Below, one piece after another: positions 57,721 through 64,000 of a DNA stretch of 64,000 bases (positions are counted from its first letter, which is position 1; each line of letters starts with the position of its first letter). A program made the translations under genes and the position numbers. Where the stretch lies: positions 2,542,001-2,606,000 of the forward strand of contig NC_134022.1 of the NCBI RefSeq assembly GCF_040712315.1. Direction: 5' to 3'. The stretch is from Castanea sativa (Eukaryota > Streptophyta > Magnoliopsida > Fagales > Fagaceae). The notes beneath the pieces were generated by a model. The model worked only from the letters and a program-made list of their open reading frames with translations, had not been told where the DNA came from and made no database searches.

Positions 57721-58119
57721 ATGCCTCTATCCTTAAGAAGCGTGTGTTGATTGATAGGCTAGTCTAGGGTCATTAATATGGTAGGGACACGTGTTGAGCT
57801 ATTAATGGTTGTTTGCTTGAACTGAAGCATCCCTTCGTCTTCCGCGCCGTTCCCCCTATATATGTTGCTGTTCCCTTTCATTTTCACATTTTGGAGAAAT
57901 TTTTGTTGATCAGAGTGCTTCTGTTCACTCTTCTCGGACTGTCACCTTGTTGATTTTGATCTACCATGCTTTTCAGACTCCCGTCGTCCTTTTAATTCCG
58001 TCAACTGTGAGTATTCTTTCCCTTAACTCAAGTTTTTCTCTTTATTTATTCTGCTCGCTTGTCTATCGTCAGTGTAGACCTAGAGTCTTAGGGTTTTTTA
58101 TCCATCATTTGTAGGTTAG

Positions 58120-59100
58120 ATGTCTAGTGAGGCATCAAATAGTCAATCGTTTGTCCGCGATGGAGTGGGCTACGATGAGGTGTTTTCGTCAAGTTAAGCA
58201 GACCCTGGCACCTCTAGTGAGGAGAGCGAACTGTCAGCCAACTCACCTTCCAATATGGAGGATGAGGTGCAGGATGAGGACGAGTCAGAGTATGACTCAA
58301 ATGATGACCTAGACGGCGTAGATCCTCCTATCCAATCCATCATAGGTCCTGATGGGTTTAGGGAATTCATCATACTTCCCTTGTGGACGGTGAATGACTT
58401 CGTTTCCACTATCAAACCATTGCACTTCAACACACTTAGGGAGAAGTACCAAATACCCGACAACATATCTATCTGTCTACCCTTTAAGTTAGAGAAGTGC
58501 TATTATAGGGGTTTTGAAGACGTCGGGGTATATGAGTAGATGCTGAAAGCTGGGCTTTGCTTTTCGTTGTGTGCTCTTCACCGTCGTCTTCTCCAATATC
58601 TGGGATTGTCCGTCTCCCAGATTTCTCTGAACACCTGGAGGGTTTTCCTGGGTGTAGAAGTCTTGTACGGGGTAATGTCCAATGGGGCGAGATGGTTGAC
58701 AGTGGAAGAATTTTTCCATTGTTACCATCCTTCTGAGATTGCCCAATCTAAGGGGATGTATAGTTTTCTCGCACGAAGTCCGGTACTTAGGCTAGTGTGC
58801 GAGATCCCAAGCTCTGATAGGAACTGGAAGGGTCGTTACTTTTTCCTTCGTGGGGACAATTGGATGGGTCGTCCAGATGATCATGAGTATATGCCTATTG
58901 ATACGACATGGGGTATAATGCCCCCGTCTGGTATGTCTCCGTCCTTATTAGGTTTTTTCCTACTACTTTTGTTTGGTTGTCCTAATTGTCTTTTTTGCAT
59001 CTCGTGACCGTCCACAGGTTACCATTGAGCAGTTTAGTTTTCTGGAGAAAATCTTTGCAGTTAGATGCTTGGATGAGCTTCGCATGGTCAAGTTTGACAA
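58120..59100 (+). pseudogene. Diverged copy of the Tat antisense gene, exons 1-2
   Basis: From ATG 58120 (MSSEASNSQSFVRDGVGYDE) the protein parallels exon 1 of the antisense gene at 37171-36361 through VDPPIQSIIGPDGFREFIIL, KCYYRGFEDVGVYE and NWKGRYFFLRGDNW, and ends at the same donor position (CCGTCTG|GTATGT, 58931/58932). Part of exon 2 follows (59030-59095: TIEQFSFLEKIF). Two stops interrupt exon 1: TAA at about 58195 and TAG at 58537-58539, both explained by single C-to-T changes. The rest of the gene and all sense gag-pol are missing. The promoter-like GCGCCGTTCCCCCTATATATG lies at 57847-57867. Confidence 0.85.
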
Positions 59101-59179
59101 AACCACACCGTCTCATCCAAGAGAGCCATCAACCTCGTCCTAAAAAAGGTCGTCCATAGAGGAACGACCTTCCATGGAA

Positions 59180-59613
59180 GTGAGGTGAGCTCAACAAGAG
59201 GACCTTTAGACGAGCCCTTGACACTTAGGAAAATTCCTAGGCGTGTACTACAACTCCTTATCACACGCATAACTTCCAGTAACCGTTATATGAGAAAAAT
59301 GTAACTCCTAAACAGTTATGGAAGTTATCCTTGAACCCTCACACCTCCTCAAATCCAGAAGAGGTTACAAGTTTAATAATTATTTTTAGGAAACTATATA
59401 AACGCTCATTTAGACCAAACAAAGGTAGGTTTTGACATTTTCTAAAAAGTTGGAACTCCAAAATTATAAAAAGAAAACTAACTTTGCCATCGGAGGGTTC
59501 TTGGCCGGCAACCCCATTCACCTTTAATCATTGTTCTTTCTTTTTCAGGCTATCAAGACAGCAAATAGGCCCTTCAAATCCGAAGCATTTAGCCTTCTAA
59601 TTTTCTTCGCATC
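59180..59613 (+). repeat. Diverged Tat-family LTR end, direct orientation
   Basis: Contains a TATA box (ACTATATAAACGC near 59392), then CATCGGAGGGTTCTTGGCCG and CTTTCTTTTTCAGG in the same order as the Tat LTR, and ends CGCATCATCA. Its left end is not clear. Orientation is opposite to the LTR at 57044-57720. Confidence 0.65.
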
Positions 59614-59914
59614 ATCAAGTTTTATTACTGAGTTACAAGAAAGTTTTTATTTTAATATACTTGAGTTTTTATTTATTTAAATTATTTTTAATTTAGGCCA
59701 CATGGCTATCTACATGGGTGCCTAGTGGCATGAAAATTAATTTATTATTATCACCATTAGCTATGTCAACATCTTCTATCCATTACTTAATGACAAGAAC
59801 GATTTTGACACAAAACCAAAAGGTTAGGGAAAAATATTAGGGAAATTGACATTCAATGTAAAGGTTAGGGATCAAATTTGTAATTTACCTAAAAAAAAAA
59901 CCTAGCCATTTTTG

Positions 59915-59953
<39 letters not shown>

Positions 59954-59955
59954 CT

Positions 59956-60310
59956 TATCTATACTACTATGTAAGGGGTTTTTCCAGTTTGGATTGAACA
60001 TTTTTCTGGTTCCAAAATACCCCTACAACCTACGTTTAAGTAGGGGGAAAATTTGGTAAAAATGCTTCTTCACCTCCCACATAAAATACTATCTACAAAA
60101 TAGGATCACACTCCAGTGCACTCACGTTGGTGTTCAAACTCAAATTGCTTCTTCTTCTATACTATTATTTAAAGGGCTTCTCTTGTTTGGACCGAATTTT
60201 TTGTGTGTTCTAAAATACCCCTACAATCTACGTTTAAGTAGGAGTAAAATTTGGTAAAAATGCTTCTTTAACTCCCATCTAAAACACTTCTGCAAAATAG
60301 GACCTAAAAC
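59956..60310 (+). repeat. Direct repeat at 200-bp offset, Helitron-like 5' ends
   Basis: 59956-60107 and 60156-60310 both start TCTATACTA(C/T)TAT, then share AAAATACCCCTACAA, TACGTTTAAGTAGG and AAATTTGGTAAAAATGCTTCT. TCTATACTATTATTTAAAGGG resembles a Helitron 5' terminus, but no CTAG hairpin end was found. Confidence 0.7.
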
Positions 60311-60332
60311 ATTTCCTACAAAAGAGGTATTC

Positions 60333-60394
60333 AAATCTACTATAATCCCTAATTCTCAAAAAAAAAAAAAAAAAAAAAAAAATCTACAATAATC
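60333..60394 (+). repeat. Micro-insertion of a retroposon tail with TSD
   Basis: The insert 60348-60379 (CCTAATTCTC then poly-A) is flanked by AAATCTACTATAATC and AAATCTACAATAATC (15 bp, one mismatch). The TTCTC-poly(A) end is the complement of the poly-T GAGAA inserts elsewhere. Confidence 0.7.
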
Positions 60395-60779
60395 ACTCCT
60401 ATCAAAACACGTTACTTGGAATTTTTAAAAAGATAGTTTCTTTCCTTAATCCACATTTTTTTTATAGCCGTCAAAATTTGTCTTTTTTTTTTTTTTTTTT
60501 TTTTTTCTTATAGCCATCTAAATCAATGTCTTAGTTTTCTCCCTCAATCCCCTTATCCGGTTATCCCACTTCCATTTTTCCTCCTGAATTATCCAACTTA
60601 CAATTAGTTTCTCATCTGCGTTTTAATAAACAGTTACCACTCTTTTTTATAACAATTTTTTTTATATTTCAAAATTCAAAAAAAAAAAAAAGACAATAAC
60701 TTCCAAAACATTATCCAACCATGCTATGATTTTCTACTATAAAAGACGATTACAGTATATCAATCAAAATTCAAAACTA

Positions 60780-61851
60780 AAATTCTTTGCTTATGTGAAG
60801 ACAAAAAAAGAGGTAAGTTTTCGGTGAATTACCCCAGTGTAATTTGTTACAGAATCTTAGCCGGTTTTTATAAATATTTGCACTCCCTCCCTTTCTTTGT
60901 GATAAAGTGTGTAGTTGATGAATTGCTTCTCTATTTAAAATCTTGATGTGAAAATTTTTCAAAACTGGGTTGTTTCTATCTAATTATTAGCAAGCATTTG
61001 TTGAGATTTACTTTTTATTGTTAACATCTTCTCTCTTTGTTACAATTTCTTAGTCCTTTTGAAGCTCTAAAAAACAAATATGTTGAATTGAAAGTATTGT
61101 ACTTTGGGGAAAAAATTGAAGAGCTCTAAAAAACAAATATATTAACTGTATCTGCAAGTTTATTTTAGATTTAAGAATTGAGGCCAGATATTGGTTCAAG
61201 TTTATTTAAGATTTAAGTAATAAGTTGGGTTTGAAAGATAAGGGTGATGTGTTTGATGTTCAGTGCACCAATCCTTTAAATGTATTCCCTATTCAAGATA
61301 CTCATTCTATCAGGAGTGGTATCAATCTAGAGAAGGGAAGAAAAGCCCAAAGTACAACAAAGAAAGTGGAATACGTTTGGAATGATTTATGGTCAACCAA
61401 AGCACAGAAGAGTGTATAGTAAACCTGCTCACATAGTTATTATAAATTAGATTCTAAAAAAAAGAGTTATATAAAAATTCAAATGGTTTACGTGTTTGTA
61501 AAAAAAAACAACAAAAAAAAAATTTCTTATTAAATAGACTAATTCGCCCTATCAAAAAAAAAAAAAAAAGACTAATTCGCAGCCCTCTATTTGTGTCTTT
61601 GTACCTTACCTGTTGGAATTGTTACCTTTCTAAGAGTTTGTTTTTTGATAGTTAGATTGCACACACTAAAGGTTTCTCTGTTGCTAGTGAAAGCAAGGTT
61701 TTTTTCCTTGCTTCTCCTAGCCTGTAGAATTTTCTGTCCCTTCTTTGTAGAGGCTAGTCTGTCCCTTACTCGAACTTTGTTTTCGTGTAAGGCTTGTGGG
61801 TTTTTCTTGTTGGGGATTTGGGAAACACTTTGTTCTTTGAGCCTCCTTCAA
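60780..61851. other. AT-rich stretch, possibly including a LINE 5' UTR
   Basis: No gene supported. 61580-61851 is less AT-rich, T-rich on the plus strand, and directly precedes LINE ORF1, so it may be that element's 5' untranslated region. Confidence 0.4.
61536..61580 (+). repeat. Micro-insertion of a retroposon tail with TSD
   Basis: The 21-nt insert 61548-61568 (CCTATC then 15 A) is flanked by perfect 12-bp copies of AGACTAATTCGC. Confidence 0.8.
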
Positions 61852-62609
61852 ATGGAAGAGATAACAAAGGGATGGAGCTGTTTATCCTTGTCAGGACAAG
61901 AGGGTGATGGTTTCAAGGTGAGGAATGAGATGGGATCTAATGAGTTCATTTTGGCTGCAAAATTCTTCATGAGGAGGATGCTTAACACTGATGCTATTGC
62001 AAGAAACTTTAAGCAACTTTGGCGTTCTCGAAACGGCTTCAAGGTCAAGGATATAGGAAACCACATTGTTCAGTTCATTTTTTATAACAAACTCGAAGCC
62101 AATAGAGTTATTGCAAGCCAACCATGGAGTTTCGATAAACATTTAGTCACTATACAACACTATGAATGCGGTATGCATATCCGTGAAGTATGTTTCAACA
62201 TGGTTCCTTTTTGGGTCCAAGTCTGCGATATCCCCATACGCTTCATGAATAGAGAGGTGACGGAAGGAATATGTTTAGGGATAGGAGAAGTTTGTCCCTC
62301 GGACTATGCAAAGATGGAGGGGGGAGATTTTATGAGAGCAGTGTCCTTATGGATATTTCAAAACCTCTCAGTCAAGGTCGAAAGATTACCTTGGACGATG
62401 GTGAGGTTGGCCGGGTATCTTTCAAGTTTGAGAGGTTGACAAACATTTTCTATTGGTGTGGATGTTTAACACACAGTGATAAGGAATGTGAATTGTGGTT
62501 CGACAACGAAGGCACTCTAACCCTGGAATCTCGCCAATACGGCCCATGGATGCGTGCACCAATCTTTAATCTTGCGAAAAAATCCACAATGGTTGTTCCG
62601 GGGTTCTAG
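61852..62609 (+). pseudogene. LINE ORF1 (DUF4283 and CCHC region), frameshifted
   Basis: From MEEITKGWSCLSLSGQEGDG the frame enters a DUF4283 domain (LNTDAIARNFKQLWRSRNGF, HIVQFIFYNKLEANRVIAS, PWSFDKHLVTIQHYE, FWVQVCDIPIRFMNREV). Near 62345 one base is lost and the continuation (MDISKPLSQGRKITLDDGE, TNIFYWCGCLTHSDKEC) is in another frame. The zinc knuckle lacks its first cysteine (Phe instead). ORF1 proteins of plant L1 elements bind the element RNA. It belongs with the ORF2 remains at 63274 onward. Confidence 0.8.
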
Positions 62610-63273
62610 AAAAAAGAAAGGGGAGTGGAAGCAGACACCTTGCTAGCAGTGATGCCGCCCAATCACCACCACGACCACCACCGCCAAATTTAGAATCTCG
62701 GGGGACTACTTCACATAAGGTATATCCTAAAAACTCGCCCCTAGTTAATACTAATCCTATTTTGGTTGAAGTTCTCACGGAAAATGAGGATTTTCCTCCG
62801 GGTTTTGAGGGTCAACAATCTAAAAAAGGGAATTTTGAATGCCAGTTGGAGGAAATTGATAAAGAGATACGTAAGTTTGACGGCATGGAGGGAATTGTGA
62901 AGGAAACAAAGGTCTTCCAAAATCAGGAGTCTAGCTCTCCTTATGTAAAAATCCCATAAATCAGGTACAAAGTTCCCTTGACAGCAAGGAGTCAAAATCT
63001 TTGGGGGATCCTTTTGAAACTCCTTTAAGTGACAATTCAAATCTGCAAGGACCTACAAGCCAGGTCACGCCTCTAGCTGGTCCAAAGTGGGTTCGCCTAT
63101 CACGTGTTGGGCATGGGAATTCAGATAAGATTGAAGTACATACAGGAAACAAATGAAGCTCTAACACAGGAAGATCATTGTGGGTTACCAAAGAAGAAAA
63201 AATTGGTTTCTCGTGATGATCAGGATATTGATTTTGTATTGGCAGCGGCTGGTTCCCAACCTTGCCAAAAACA
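62610..63273 (+). other. LINE inter-ORF region, decayed C-terminal part of ORF1
   Basis: Frames such as 62762-62959 (LTENEDFPPGFEGQQSKKG) look like the variable ORF1 tail, broken by stops. No separate gene. Confidence 0.5.
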
Positions 63274-64000
63274 ATGAGTCTCCTTTGTTGGAACTGTCGA
63301 GAGCTTGGGGAACCTGCAAACAGTTCAAAAGCTTAGTAATTTAGTTAGGCACAAGATCCTACAGTAGTGTTTTTAGCCGAAATATGGCTGGATGATACTA
63401 GGCTAATTGGAATTCGTGACTCGCTTCATTTTGGTCATCATCATGGGGTTTCAAGATTAACTTGTGGTTTGACTTGTAAGCCATGTCTTCCTCTCATAAT
63501 CATATTGACGTCCTGATCAACAGAGGAAAGGAAAATGTTTAGCGGTTTAAGGGTTTTTATGGAGCACCAGAAACTCAGCTTCATATGGAATCCTGGGATT
63601 TGTTACAAGATTTAAACAATCGCTTCTCCGTACTGTGGCTGTGTGGAGGTGAATTTAATGAACTTTTGAAGTCACATGAAAAGTTGGGAGGCTATTTACG
63701 ACCTTATGGACAGATGCAAAAATTCAGAAAAGCCTTAGATGAGTGTGGGTTGTTTGATATCGGTTTTGTGGGAAATAAGTTTACCTGGTTTAAAACTCAT
63801 CCAGATGGTGGAGTGACTTGTTCCCAGCACAACAACATGGTTTGACTTGTTCCCAGCAATATGTGTAACAACTCTAGTATGTGCTTCTTCAGACCATAGT
63901 CCTATCATGGTCCTACTCGAGGGGATTAATTCAAAGCCCCAATGCCCCTGGCATTTTGAATAAATGTGGCTTGATGAGCAAGGATGCCACGACATTGTTA
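63274..64000 (+). pseudogene. LINE ORF2 endonuclease start, runs off the window
   Basis: Begins MSLLCWNCRELGEPAN, the usual start of the plant L1 apurinic-type endonuclease. It continues in several frames with FLAEIWLDD, LCGGEFNELLKSHEKLGGYL, FDIGFVGNKFTWF and SSDHSPIMV, the last carrying the catalytic Asp-His pair. Multiple stops and indels. RT lies beyond 64000. Confidence 0.82.

Larger units (their letters stand above)
59614..60779. other. Intergenic stretch with short repeats
   Basis: Holds (CT)n at about 59923-59946, the 200-bp-offset duplication, long A and T runs (60358-60382, 60484-60506) and a micro-insertion. No gene supported. Confidence 0.5.

Overview
This window looks like repeat-rich nuclear DNA from a eudicot plant, probably a woody species. 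That view rests on spliced genes with GT-AG introns, AT-rich intergenic DNA, Tat-type Ty3/gypsy and Copia LTR elements, plant L1-type LINEs with DUF4283 and zf-RVT regions, Helitrons, hAT and Mutator-like MITEs, and a plant-specific Neprosin gene. An oak/chestnut-like genome would fit, but I cannot fix the species from sequence alone. No prokaryotic, plastid, rRNA, tRNA or CRISPR feature was found.

Layout, 1-25 kb: a LINE tail (54-890); a 3'-end fragment of a GT4 glycosyltransferase gene (2943-3515) whose final part and downstream flank recur 52 kb away; a Helitron (5382-7410); an orphan exon for a membrane-anchored C-terminus (8260-8433); a solo LTR with target-site duplication (8947-9713); an older repeat split by a second Helitron (10669-13897) carrying pieces of two host genes (eIF1/SUI1 and a dsRNA-binding-domain protein); a Helitron 3' end (16914-16940); the 3' end of a Copia-like non-autonomous element (17402-19118); a broken Copia pol (19119-20516) with its LTR; a FEI-like receptor kinase last exon (20818-21031, pseudogene); and a hAT element (21173-21995).

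25-41 kb: a LINE on the minus strand is split by a nearly intact, young Tat-clade Ty3/gypsy element (28028-38146; LTRs of 504 bp each, 4 differences, TSD CTGAT). Its sense gag-pol is a single frame with two stops. Its 3' third carries a 44-bp tandem repeat array and a four-exon antisense gene that is open from start to stop and has its own TATA box. Then follow another hAT element and a Copia RT fragment.

42-55 kb: an array of five ~600-bp tandem repeats leads straight into an intact seven-exon Neprosin-family gene (52449-55190); the last repeat unit carries the gene's TATA box. The array is interrupted by a Mutator-like MITE and by a 7-kb LTR element (44876-51945) that has gag and an extra ORF but no pol.

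55-64 kb: the second copy of the glycosyltransferase tail, cut off by LTR and antisense-gene debris of a diverged Tat element, then short duplications, and a decayed plus-strand LINE (61852 to the window end).

Across the whole window there are at least eight tiny insertions. Seven are only 14-37 nt long and one is 69 nt; each is an A/T tail plus a few bases flanked by a 9-17 bp duplication, as expected from LINE-type retroposition aborted almost at once. The only host gene that looks complete is the Neprosin gene.
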